From Kitasatospora indigofera (GTDB taxonomy: Bacteria; Actinomycetota; Actinomycetes; Streptomycetales; Streptomycetaceae): a stretch of 40,889 nucleotides of DNA. Below, in pieces: positions 1-8,418 of this stretch. A model generated the notes under the pieces. It saw nothing but the letters and a program-made list of their open reading frames with translations. It ran no database searches and was not told the origin of the DNA. The position numbers and the translations under genes are program-made. The stretch covers positions 1 through 40,889 of the forward strand of contig NZ_BNBO01000071.1 in NCBI RefSeq assembly GCF_014655955.1. Direction: 5' to 3'. Each line of letters starts with the position of its first letter. Within the stretch, counting starts at the first letter, position 1.

Positions 1-1
1 T

Positions 2-23
2 CGGACGGCGGCGAGGCCGTCCG
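2..23. terminator. Hairpin downstream of the DUF1269-like gene
   Basis: Perfect 8-bp inverted repeat CGGACGGC / GCCGTCCG with a 6-nt loop. It lies about 77 nt past the stop of the minus-strand gene at 100-603 and is a plausible factor-independent terminator without a T tract, as is usual in high-GC actinomycetes. Confidence 0.45.
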
Positions 24-57
24 GTCCGCGCGGCGCCGAGGAGCGTGCCGCTCACGT

Positions 58-106
58 GGTTCAGTGGGGTTCAGTGGGGATGAGTGGAGATCAGTGGGGT
101 CAGTGC
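58..106. repeat. Degenerate decamer repeats around TTCAGTGGGG
   Basis: Four to five imperfect copies of a roughly 10-bp unit (TTCAGTGGGG and variants such as TGAGTGGAGA) sit directly behind, and partly in, the 3' end of the minus-strand gene. The origin is probably slippage. No function can be assigned. Confidence 0.5.
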
Positions 107-603
107 GTCTCGTGGTCCTCGGAGAAGGCCTCGCGCAACCGGGACTCCTCCTCGGCCGAGAGGTTCGTCTGGATCAGCTCGGCGTCCCAGCCCTCGAAGG
201 CCGTCCGGATCCGGTCCAGCACGGCGTCCGAGCTCAGCACGAACAGCGCTGACGTCCCGGGCGTGACGCTCTCCCGCACCTGCCGGATGAAGTCCTCGTC
301 GATGCCGCCGGCCTTGGCGAGCGAGCCGCCGAGGGCGCCGAAGGCGGCGCCGACGGCGATGCCGAGGATGGGCACCAGGAAGATCACTCCGAACAGCATC
401 CCCCAGAACGCACCGCCCAGGGCGCCCCGCCCGGTGAGGTTGGCCAGGTGCCGGGTCCTGGGCTTCTTGGCGCCCTCCGGCCAGTTCACCACCGCACCGT
501 CCTGCACCGTGATCAGCTGCTGCCGGTGCAGCTCCTTGAGGCTCTCCAGGGCGGCGTCGGCCCCGGTCGGGGTGGGGAAACGCCACACCGTCAGGGTTGG
601 CAT
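100..603 (-). CDS. DUF1269-family membrane-associated protein
   Basis: 167 residues. The N-terminal part (MPTLTVWRFPTPTGADAALE, residues 1-20) and the following LKELHRQQLITVQDGAVVNW-like stretch match the DUF1269 pattern, in which a short alpha/beta domain precedes a glycine-rich hydrophobic hairpin. Here the hairpin is about residues 60-97 (FWGMLFGVIFLVPILGIAVG and on, with small-xxx-small packing). A ferredoxin-like C-terminal part ends in a charged tail rich in E and H. ATG at 603 is preferred to the adjacent GTG at 606, because a GGAG sits about 8 nt upstream. Function unknown; such proteins are common in actinobacteria and often treated as stress-associated. Transcribed away from the monooxygenase gene at 779. 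Confidence 0.8.
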   Translation of the reverse strand: MPTLTVWRFPTPTGADAALESLKELHRQQLITVQDGAVVNWPEGAKKPRTRHLANLTGRGALGGAFWGMLFGVIFLVPILGIAVGAAFGALGGSLAKAGGIDEDFIRQVRESVTPGTSALFVLSSDAVLDRIRTAFEGWDAELIQTNLSAEEESRLREAFSEDHETH

Positions 604-778
604 CACGGTCTCCGATCTCCGGGCGGGCAGGGTCGCGCACCTTCATCGTCGGATCCCCCGGCGGCCCGCGCCGCGCGCCGGGCCCGAAAGGGTGAGGCCC
701 CGGCGCACCGCCGGGCCGGCCGGCCCGGAGCCGGCCCGGCCAACACCCCCGGCCGGCCCACCGGGTAGCCTTCCGCGC

Positions 779-1081
779 ATGTCACAGCCGGTACACCTCG
801 TCATCCTGATCACCACCCGGCCCGGCCGGGGCGGCGACCAGATCGCCGCCTTCGAACGGCTGGCCCCGATCGTGCGGGCCGAGCCCGGCTGCCTCCGGTA
901 CGACCTGCACCAGGTGACCGGGGAGCCCGACCGGTTCGTGCTCGTCGAACGGTGGTCGTCCGAGGCCGCCCTCGCCGCCCACGACGTGACCCCGCACATG
1001 ACCGAGGCCGACGCGGCGAGTCCGGCGTTCCGGGCCGGACCGGCCGAGGTCATCCGGCTGGACGCCGCACCGCTGGCCTGA
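779..1081 (+). CDS. Small ABM-family (antibiotic biosynthesis monooxygenase-like) protein
   Basis: 100 residues, the usual size for single ABM-domain proteins. It starts MSQPVHLVILITTRPGRGGD and carries the typical pattern of a beta strand, a helix with AFERLAPIVRAEPGCLRYDL, a strand with PDRFVLVERWSSEAALAAHD, and a closing H-M--A helix. ABM proteins form a dimeric ferredoxin-like fold. Members include quinol monooxygenases such as YgiN and heme-degrading enzymes, so the substrate cannot be read from sequence. The ATG at 779 gives the full domain. It stands alone between a divergent gene and the lipase gene, and no specific pathway is indicated. Confidence 0.82.
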   Translation: MSQPVHLVILITTRPGRGGDQIAAFERLAPIVRAEPGCLRYDLHQVTGEPDRFVLVERWSSEAALAAHDVTPHMTEADAASPAFRAGPAEVIRLDAAPLA

Positions 1082-1312
1082 CCGGGCCCGGCCGGGCGGG
1101 CGGTTCCGGGCCACGGCGGGCGCCGGTCACCCGCACGCCTCGTCCGTGCCGTGCCGGTGCCCGCGCCGCCGAGCCCCTACCGCGAGGTCCTCGGCGCCGC
1201 ACCCATGTCGCCGATTCCCGTCCGTCCCGGCCGGGGCAGCAGTACCGTCGGATGCGCACCCCTGTGACTGTGCGTCAGTTCCGAACGTCGGCCGTGGAAG
1301 AGGGAGTCGCCG

Positions 1313-2740
1313 GTGCCGTTGCAGCATCTGGTCGTGGTGGTGCCGGGCATCGGCGGAAGCGTCCTGCAGACGTCCGACGGGGCGCCGCACTGGGACGCGC
1401 ACCGGCGGCGACTGCTCGGGGCGCTGGCCCGTCCCGCCAGGTTGGGGCTGGACGAGACACCGGAGCTCCGTCCGGTCGACGTGCTGCCGGACATCACGGT
1501 CGCCGGCCCGTTCGTCGTCCCGGGCTACGGACGGCTCGTCCGCAGGATCGTCCACCACTTCGGGGACGTCCGCATCGACACGGCCCGCCCGGGGCAACCG
1601 CCGGACACCGGGGCGGACGTCCTGCTGTTCCCGTACGACTTCCGCCTCGGGGTCCGGCACGCGGCCGAACGTCTCAGGAGCGAGATCGCCGCCCGCCTCG
1701 GCGACCTGCACACCACCGCCCGGCATCGCCGGGTGATCGTCGTCGCGCACTCGATGGGCGGGCTGGTGGCCCGCCACTGGCTCGGCCCGGGCGGCGGTGC
1801 GCCGTTCTGCAAGGCGCTCATCACCCTCGGGACCCCGCACCGAGGCGCGCCGAAGGCCCTGGACGTCCTTGTCAACGGACTGCCCGTCGGACCGGTCCGG
1901 CTCGCCGGGCTGACCCGTGTGCTCCGGACGTGGCCCTCGGTGTACGAGCTGCTGCCGCGCTACCCGGCACTCGCCGACCCCGACGGCGTCGATCCGCTGT
2001 ACCCGCACCAGTGGGACGCCGATCCCGCGTTCGCGGTCCGGGCCAAGGCCGCCTTCGAGGTCCACCGCGACATCGAAACGGCCTGGACGCGCCTGGCCGG
2101 CACACCGCAGCGCCCGCTGCTCACGGCGGTGTTCAGCCGCGGCCACGGCACGCTCCAGCACGGCCTGCTCACCTCGTCGGGCATCACGGTGACCAAAGAG
2201 GCGGCACCGTGGCTGCCCAACCCCACCTGGCACGGCGACGGTACCGTGCCGGCGATATCCGCGATCCCCATCGACGCCGGGACCGACCTCAACGCCCGCC
2301 ACGTGGTGACCGAGCGCCACCTGGCCCTCGCATCCACCGCCGCCGTCGTCGACCTCCTCGCCGAGCACGAGGGCGAGCCGCTCACGGCGGTCCGCGGCGA
2401 CACGCCGGACGGCCCCTGGCTCGGGCTCGACCTCGACGAGGCCGCCCCCGCCGGCAGGCCCGTCCCGTTCCGCGTGACCCTCCACGGCACGCAGGCCGAC
2501 GAGCGGACGCGGGTGCGGTTCCGGTACCGGACCGCCGGGGACCGGACGGCAGCACCCGCACCGTGGAGGGAGGCGGTTCGCGCCACCGACGGCTCCTCCT
2601 GGCACGCCGTCCTCGACAGCCTTCCGGCCGGGGCCTGCCACCTGGAGGTCTCCGCGACCGGTGTGCCCGACGTGGACCGGCTGACCACCGGCGACACGGT
2701 CGCCGTCATCGCCACCGACGACTCGGAGTACGAGCAGTGA
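1313..2740 (+). CDS. LCAT-like lipase/acyltransferase (putative effector of STAND system)
   Basis: 475 residues, GTG start with AGAGGGAG 7 nt upstream. The N terminus reads LVVVVPGIGGSVLQ, the oxyanion-side motif of the lecithin:cholesterol acyltransferase (LCAT, PF02450) alpha/beta-hydrolase family. The nucleophile elbow VAHSMGG gives Ser147. TLGTPHRGAPKAL (171-183) is the conserved strand after the elbow. GDGTVP gives Asp309 and ERHLALAS gives His336, so a complete Ser-Asp-His triad is present. Residues ~360-475 form an additional beta-rich domain. No signal peptide, so it is probably cytoplasmic. The TGA stop overlaps the GTG start of the next gene (GTGA at 2737-2740), a sign of translational coupling. 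It presumably hydrolyses or transfers acyl chains of phospholipid; this is inferred from family only. Confidence 0.85.
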   Translation: MPLQHLVVVVPGIGGSVLQTSDGAPHWDAHRRRLLGALARPARLGLDETPELRPVDVLPDITVAGPFVVPGYGRLVRRIVHHFGDVRIDTARPGQPPDTGADVLLFPYDFRLGVRHAAERLRSEIAARLGDLHTTARHRRVIVVAHSMGGLVARHWLGPGGGAPFCKALITLGTPHRGAPKALDVLVNGLPVGPVRLAGLTRVLRTWPSVYELLPRYPALADPDGVDPLYPHQWDADPAFAVRAKAAFEVHRDIETAWTRLAGTPQRPLLTAVFSRGHGTLQHGLLTSSGITVTKEAAPWLPNPTWHGDGTVPAISAIPIDAGTDLNARHVVTERHLALASTAAVVDLLAEHEGEPLTAVRGDTPDGPWLGLDLDEAAPAGRPVPFRVTLHGTQADERTRVRFRYRTAGDRTAAPAPWREAVRATDGSSWHAVLDSLPAGACHLEVSATGVPDVDRLTTGDTVAVIATDDSEYEQ

Positions 2741-5700
2741 GCACGATCTGGCCCCGATGGCCCACCGACGCGCCCGCCGGGCTGCCGGCCTACGTCCAGA
2801 GCAGCCGCGGAAGCGGCGCCGACCCCGGAACACCCCACGCCCTGCTCGCCCTCCCGGTGCCCGCGCAAGGACGGTCGGCTCCACTCGACCGCGCCCGCGC
2901 CCTGTACGACGCGTTCGCCGCCCGGCGGATCACCTACGCCGACGAGCCGGCCAGCAGCTCGCCCGGCAGGCAGATCATCCGCACGCCCTACGAGGTGCTG
3001 CACCTGCCCCGGCACGGCACCTGCCTCGACCTGGCGGTCACCTACGCCGGAGCGTGCCTCGACGCCCGGCTCCACCCCCTCCTCCTCGTCACCACCGGCC
3101 GGCCCGGTGCCCCCGCCCACGCCCTGGTCGCCGTCTGGCTGGGCGGCTCCGGCGGCGGTGGGCACGACTCCGACTACCGGGCGGACGAGCTCCGGCCGGA
3201 CTGGCAGTCGCTCCCGGAGGGGTTCCTCGACGACCTCGCCGACGCCGAGGACGAGCCCGGCACGTACCTGGTGATCGACATCACCGCTGCCGCCCGACAG
3301 TCGGGCAGCAGCTCCGAAGGGCGTGAACCCCGTCCCTGGGCCGAGGCGGTGGCCCGGGGCGCACGGCTCCTTCGCGAAGCCGTGGCGGAGAACCGCCTGC
3401 GTGCCGCCCTGGACATCGAACTCGGGCGCTCCGGCATCGAACCGCACCCACTGCCGGACAAGCCCACCGCCCCGGTCCTCACCCCGCCCTACCACCCCCT
3501 GCCCACGGAGCCGGACGAGGCGGGCCCGCTCAAGCTGCTGTCGGCCCGCCACGACATCATCCGCTTCCAGCGCCGCGACGAACTCGACTCCCTGCGTGAG
3601 TACTTCCAGGCGGCCGACAGCGGCGGTGCGCGGACCCGCATCGCGCTGCTGCACGGCACGGGCGGCGCCGGCAAGACCCGCCTCGCCGCCGAACTCGCCC
3701 ACCAGCTGGCCCAGGACGGCTGGTACAGCGGCTTCTTCAACCGCGAACCGCACTCCGAGGACTGCGCCTGGCTCGGTCGGGTCGCGTCACCCCTGCTCGT
3801 GGTCGTCGACTACGCCGAGGACCACAGGACCACCGACGTCATCAACCTGCTGCGCGTGCTGCGGGACCGCGAAGCGCCGACCTGCCTGCTGCTCACCGCC
3901 CGCTCGGTGGCCGGCTGGTGGGACAATCAGATCGCCGTGGACCTCCGGCGGACGGACCACCGCCACACGCTGAGGAACGTCCCGCTCGCACCGCAGCACC
4001 CGCGCCAGGCCGGGGTGTACCGATCCGCCCTGAGGTCCTTCGGGGCCGCCGAGGCCGCCGTCCTCGGCGCGGCCCCGCCGGCCGACCTCGCCTCCGGCCC
4101 GTGGACCACGCTCGACCTGGTCATGCTCGCCTGGCTGGAAGCCCATTTCCCCGGTGCGCACCACCCGACCGAGGCACCCGGGTTGTACGAACACATCCTC
4201 GACCACGAGTTCCAGTACTGGGAGCGTGCCTACAGCTCACAGATCGGCCGAACCTCCGACGACGTCCTCCAGGTTCTACGGGAGGCAGGGGCCCTCCTCA
4301 CACTCCTTGCGCCCAAGCGCTGCCGGATCGGGCAGGTCCTCAAAGGCATTCCGGACCTCGCCACCGACGGCTCCTGGCGCCGCGAAATGGTCGGCCTGTT
4401 CGAGGACCTGCTGCCCGAGGCGCCCGAGGACGGCACCGTCGCGGTACGGCCCGACCCTGTCGGTACCCACCTCAGCACAACGATCATGACAGCCCGACCG
4501 GATCTGCTCTCCCGTTGCCTGCAGCTGGCCAACGAGGCCGAACTCCGGAACGTGTGCGTCGGCATCTCGCGGTTCGCCACCACCGCGCACCTCGACGGCG
4601 GATCCGACGCGGCCGTGGCAGCACTCGATGCCGTACCCAGGCTCTGGCGGGCCGCTCTGGACGTTGCCACATCACAGGGCGGACCGTTCGTCCGAGCCCT
4701 CGAACGCCTTGCACAGGCGGACCCGACTCCACTGCCGCTGGCCGAACTCGCCGGGGAGCTTCCCGTCAGTCACGCCTTCCTGCCCCGGCTCGCCCTGATC
4801 GCCACCCAGCGCTCACGGCCTCGGGAGAGCGGGGCCAACTCCGAGGAATCACAGTCCGCGATGGCGAACTGGCTCAACAACCTCGCCGTACGGCAAGGCG
4901 AGATGGGTGACCGGCGGGCCGCGCTGGAGTCGGTCACCGAAGCCGTCGGCATCCGCCGCACCCTCGCCCAGGACCATCCGGACGAGTACCTCCCGGGCCT
5001 CGCAACCACCCTCACCAACCTGTCCAACCAGCAGTCCGAGCTGGGCCGGTTGAGCGCCGCGTTGGATTCGGTCACCGAGGCCGTCGGCATCCGCCGCACC
5101 CTGGCGGAGAGCGACCCGGACACCTGTCTGCCGGACCTCGCCCTCTCCCTCAACAACCTCTCGCTCCGGCAGGCGGAGCTCGACCGGTTGGGCCCCGCAC
5201 TCGCGTCGATCACCGAGGCCGTCGCCATCCGCCGCGCCCTGGCGGAGAAGGACCCGGACGAACACCTGCCCGACCTCGCCACTTCACTCAACAACCTGGC
5301 CCTGCGCCAGCAGGAGGCGGGAGACTCACGGGCCGCGCTGGAGTCGATCACCCGCGCCGTTCAGATCTGCCGCGATCTGTCGGTGCGCAGCCCGGCCGCC
5401 CAGCTCCCGGCCCTCGCCCACCTGCTGGGCAATCTTGCGGCCAGGCAGGCCGACTCAGGCCGGCGGCAGGCCGCGCTGTTGTCCATCGCCGAAGCCGTCC
5501 GGATCCGCCGGGCCCTGGTGGCGGAGAACCCCGAAGCCCACCTCCCCGGCCTCGCCTCCGTCCTGAGCGACTTCTCCGTGCACCACAGGAAGGCCGGCGA
5601 TCCGGAGGTTGCGGGGCCCGCCATCACCGAGGCCGTCCGGATCCGCCGGGCCCTGGTGGCGGAGAACCCCGAAGCCCACCTCGCCGACCTCGCCGCGGCC

Positions 5701-8181
5701 CTGAACAACCTGTCCAACCAATTGGCAGGCACCGGTGAGATTCGGGAGGCCGTGGCCCCTGTCGCCGAGGCCGTTCGGATCCACCGGGCCCTGGTGGCGG
5801 AGAGCCTCGAAGCCCACCTCCCAGATCTGGCACTGTCGTTGACCAACCTCAGTGTCCGGCAGGGAGCGGTCGGCAACTGGCGCGAGGCCCTGGTGTCGAT
5901 CCGCGAGGCCGTCCAGTACTACCGCACCCTGGCGGAGCAGGAGCCGGCGGCGTATCTTCCTCAGCTCGCCACAGCCCTCAACAACCTGGCCAGCCAGCAG
6001 TCGAAGACCGGCGACCATCGCGGGGCACTGGTGTCCGCCGAGGAAGCCGTTCGGCTCCGCCGAGCGTTGGTGCAGCGGGACACCGCGAACCTCCCCGGCC
6101 TCGCCATGTCACTCAACAGCCTCTCGGTCCAACAGGCCGACTCGGGTGACGTACCGGGCTCGTTGGTGTCCGTCACCGAAGCCGTCCGGATCCGCCGGGC
6201 CCTGGTGGCGGAGAGTCCTGCCGAGAACCTGCCTGAACTGGCTCTGGAGCTGAATAATCTGGCTGTCCGTCAGATGAATGTGGGTGAGCAGCAGGAGGCG
6301 CTCGGCTCGGCCGTCGAAGCCGTCCGGATCAGCCGCACCCTGGTGGAGCAGAACCGCGCTGCACACCTCCCTCAACTCGCCAGGGCCCTGACCACCCTGT
6401 CCAACGCGCAGTCCGAGACCGGACAGCCGGGCCCGGCGCTGGAGTCGGTCACCGAGGCCGTCACCATCCGCCGTGCCCTGGTGGAGGAGAATCCTGCGGT
6501 ACACCTCGGCGATCTTGCCCTTTCGCTCACTAACCTCTCCGTCCACCGGGCAGGCGCCGGGCAAGCACCGGAAGCACTGGAGTCGATCACCGAGTCCGTC
6601 CGCATCTGGCGCACCCTGGCGGACCAGAACCCCGCCCTGCACCGTCCCCAACTCGCCCTGGCTCTCAACAACCTCTCCGGTCAGCAGGAGGAAGCGGGCG
6701 AGGACCAGCCGGCACTGGAATCGATCACCGAAGCTGTCGAGATCCGTCGTGCGCTGGCAGCGGACGATCCCGCCGTCCACCTGCCCGGGCTGGCCTCGTC
6801 GCTGAGCAATCTCTCCAACCGGCAGGCTGACGCGGGGCAGCCGGCGGCGGCGATGGTGACGATCACCGAAGCCGTCCGGATCTGCCGTGCGCTCGTGGCG
6901 GAGAACCGGGCGTCCCACCTCCCGGCCCTCGCCGGGGCGCTCACCAACCTCTCCAACCGGCAGCACGACGCGGGCGACTCGCCGGCTGCCATGGCGTCCG
7001 TCAGCGAGGCCGTGGAACTCAACTGTGCCCTGGCGCTGAGGAACTCCGAGGCCTACCTGATCGACCTCGGTATCTCCCTGAAGAACCTCCACCGCCAGTT
7101 CCGGGCCGGTGGCAACGGGCCTGCGGCAATGGCCACGTCCGACGACGTGGTGTCCCGCTTCGACCCCGGCTCCGCCGCGGCCCTCCTCACCTATCGAGGC
7201 CACTGGCGGCACGTCAACGACGATCCTTCCGGGGCCGTCGACGACCTTCTCGACGCGGCCCGGCGCGTCCACGACACGACGGAGAACAAGCAGACCGGCC
7301 CGGCGCGCCGCGCGGTCCGCATGCTCGTCGAACTGCTCCGTGAGGAGAGCGGCCCGCAGTCCGCCATCACCCGGGCCCTGCCCGGGCTGCCCGACTGGGC
7401 GACGGTCGAGCTCCCCGAGGAGTCGCTGGACCAGCTGGAGCCGTGGCTGTCCGCGGGGAACTGGCCGGAGAAGGAGGAGCTCCTGCGGCAGTCGCCGTCC
7501 CTTCTGGAGGACGGCCCGGACCGTGCCCTGGTCGCTCACGTCCGTACGGTGTACCCGGAGATCACTCCCATCGTCGAACTGGACGACCTCCTGCGCGCCG
7601 TCGCGGCGCGCGGTCTCCAGGAGGTCGCGGCCGAGCAACGCGCGCTCCACGAGGCCACCGTCCTCGTCGACGGGTGGCTCGCCGCCGCCGGCTGGGCCGA
7701 AGACATGGACCACCTGCGCGGCCACCCCGGGCTGGCGACGGATCCGCTCGCCCGCGACCTCCTGGCATCGCGGCCGGACGACCCGGCGGCCCGCCAGCAC
7801 CTCGGGATCCTGGAACTGGCCGACCATCTGGACGTGCCGGAGATCTACGACGCCGTCTGCGACCCCGCCGCCGCAGCCGACGCCGCGATGGACCTCATCG
7901 ACCGGGGCAACACCGCCGGACTGGGTCCCCTGCTGAGGGCCGCCCCCGCACTGAACGGCGTACCCTTCGTGGCGCCCTACCTGGCGGCGGTGGTCGCGGT
8001 CTGCGAGGCCGGTCACGAGGCGTCGCCGGAGGCGTTGTTCGCCGATGCCGCGCGGGAGGGGACACCCGTCCAGCGCGCCGCCGGTGCGGGCCGCCTCCGC
8101 TCGCTCGCCCGCCACCGCCCGCAAGCTGCTGCCGCACTCGGGGGGTTCGCCGATCGCCTGTCGGCGGCGACGACGGATTGA
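2737..8181 (+). CDS. Giant transglutaminase-like / STAND NTPase / TPR protein
   Basis: 1814 residues, GTG start overlapping the lipase stop. Domains: (1) residues ~1-215, transglutaminase/papain-like fold with HGTCLDLAVTYAG (Cys96), APAHALVAVWL (His128) and YLVIDIT (Asp181), a plausible Cys-His-Asp triad. (2) Residues ~275-600, STAND/AAA-like NTPase: Walker A GTGGAGKT at 307-314, Walker B LLVVVDYAED with Asp358, and a sensor-like LLLTARSV. (3) Residues 713 to ~1490, 16-17 TPR-like repeats with a 46-residue period (consensus LNNLS-RQ-E-G---AL-SITEAVRIRRAL-----P---LPDLA). (4) Residues ~1490-1814, an alpha-helical region I cannot assign. No signal peptide or membrane segment. Domain order (enzyme, NTPase switch, superstructure repeats) is that of STAND conflict proteins; the lipase gene is its coupled partner. 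A role in phage defence or self/non-self sensing is inference. Confidence 0.85.
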   Translation: MSTIWPRWPTDAPAGLPAYVQSSRGSGADPGTPHALLALPVPAQGRSAPLDRARALYDAFAARRITYADEPASSSPGRQIIRTPYEVLHLPRHGTCLDLAVTYAGACLDARLHPLLLVTTGRPGAPAHALVAVWLGGSGGGGHDSDYRADELRPDWQSLPEGFLDDLADAEDEPGTYLVIDITAAARQSGSSSEGREPRPWAEAVARGARLLREAVAENRLRAALDIELGRSGIEPHPLPDKPTAPVLTPPYHPLPTEPDEAGPLKLLSARHDIIRFQRRDELDSLREYFQAADSGGARTRIALLHGTGGAGKTRLAAELAHQLAQDGWYSGFFNREPHSEDCAWLGRVASPLLVVVDYAEDHRTTDVINLLRVLRDREAPTCLLLTARSVAGWWDNQIAVDLRRTDHRHTLRNVPLAPQHPRQAGVYRSALRSFGAAEAAVLGAAPPADLASGPWTTLDLVMLAWLEAHFPGAHHPTEAPGLYEHILDHEFQYWERAYSSQIGRTSDDVLQVLREAGALLTLLAPKRCRIGQVLKGIPDLATDGSWRREMVGLFEDLLPEAPEDGTVAVRPDPVGTHLSTTIMTARPDLLSRCLQLANEAELRNVCVGISRFATTAHLDGGSDAAVAALDAVPRLWRAALDVATSQGGPFVRALERLAQADPTPLPLAELAGELPVSHAFLPRLALIATQRSRPRESGANSEESQSAMANWLNNLAVRQGEMGDRRAALESVTEAVGIRRTLAQDHPDEYLPGLATTLTNLSNQQSELGRLSAALDSVTEAVGIRRTLAESDPDTCLPDLALSLNNLSLRQAELDRLGPALASITEAVAIRRALAEKDPDEHLPDLATSLNNLALRQQEAGDSRAALESITRAVQICRDLSVRSPAAQLPALAHLLGNLAARQADSGRRQAALLSIAEAVRIRRALVAENPEAHLPGLASVLSDFSVHHRKAGDPEVAGPAITEAVRIRRALVAENPEAHLADLAAALNNLSNQLAGTGEIREAVAPVAEAVRIHRALVAESLEAHLPDLALSLTNLSVRQGAVGNWREALVSIREAVQYYRTLAEQEPAAYLPQLATALNNLASQQSKTGDHRGALVSAEEAVRLRRALVQRDTANLPGLAMSLNSLSVQQADSGDVPGSLVSVTEAVRIRRALVAESPAENLPELALELNNLAVRQMNVGEQQEALGSAVEAVRISRTLVEQNRAAHLPQLARALTTLSNAQSETGQPGPALESVTEAVTIRRALVEENPAVHLGDLALSLTNLSVHRAGAGQAPEALESITESVRIWRTLADQNPALHRPQLALALNNLSGQQEEAGEDQPALESITEAVEIRRALAADDPAVHLPGLASSLSNLSNRQADAGQPAAAMVTITEAVRICRALVAENRASHLPALAGALTNLSNRQHDAGDSPAAMASVSEAVELNCALALRNSEAYLIDLGISLKNLHRQFRAGGNGPAAMATSDDVVSRFDPGSAAALLTYRGHWRHVNDDPSGAVDDLLDAARRVHDTTENKQTGPARRAVRMLVELLREESGPQSAITRALPGLPDWATVELPEESLDQLEPWLSAGNWPEKEELLRQSPSLLEDGPDRALVAHVRTVYPEITPIVELDDLLRAVAARGLQEVAAEQRALHEATVLVDGWLAAAGWAEDMDHLRGHPGLATDPLARDLLASRPDDPAARQHLGILELADHLDVPEIYDAVCDPAAAADAAMDLIDRGNTAGLGPLLRAAPALNGVPFVAPYLAAVVAVCEAGHEASPEALFADAAREGTPVQRAAGAGRLRSLARHRPQAAAALGGFADRLSAATTD
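4873..7215 (+). repeat. Tandem TPR-like repeats, 138-bp (46-aa) period
   Basis: Repeat starts marked by LNNL-, LTNL- or LSNL-type motifs occur at 4873, 5011, 5149 and on, at 138-bp steps, to about 7078. One unit is 45 residues. A 51-bp stretch starting at 5494 recurs identically at 5632, exactly one period later, and a shorter copy lies near 6180, which indicates recent unit duplication or gene conversion inside the coding sequence. Confidence 0.9.
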
Positions 8182-8343
8182 TCACCGGCACTCGCCGTTC
8201 CGCGATCCGTCCGGCAGAGCGGCGCAGAAGCCGGCAGGCCTACGCGACCAGGGCACTCATCGGCCCGGCGCGCCGCGGCCCGGCCCAGGAGGGGCCCCGG
8301 GCGAGCCGGGGCCGCCGAGGTCCGGCCGGCCGGGGAATGCGGC

Positions 8344-8383
8344 GGGCCTCCGGGCCGTGGGGTGGGTCCCACGGCCCGGAGGC
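8344..8383. terminator. Bidirectional terminator, perfect 17-bp stem
   Basis: Arms 8344-8360 and 8367-8383 are exact reverse complements (GGCCTCCGGGCCGTGGG / CCCACGGCCCGGAGGCC) with a 6-nt loop. It lies between the convergent STAND gene (ends 8181) and glucanase gene (ends 8419), so it can serve both. Confidence 0.85.
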
Positions 8384-8418
8384 CCTCGCCGGTCAGGGCG
8401 TCGGTGCGGGTGGGGCGG

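Noticed and set aside
952..2736. In-frame upstream extension of the STAND protein by about 595 codons
   Set aside because: The sequence before the GTG at 2737 is R/P/G-rich and overlaps the well-supported lipase gene in another frame. The GTGA overlap and the start of recognisable sequence at VSTIWPRW fix the start.
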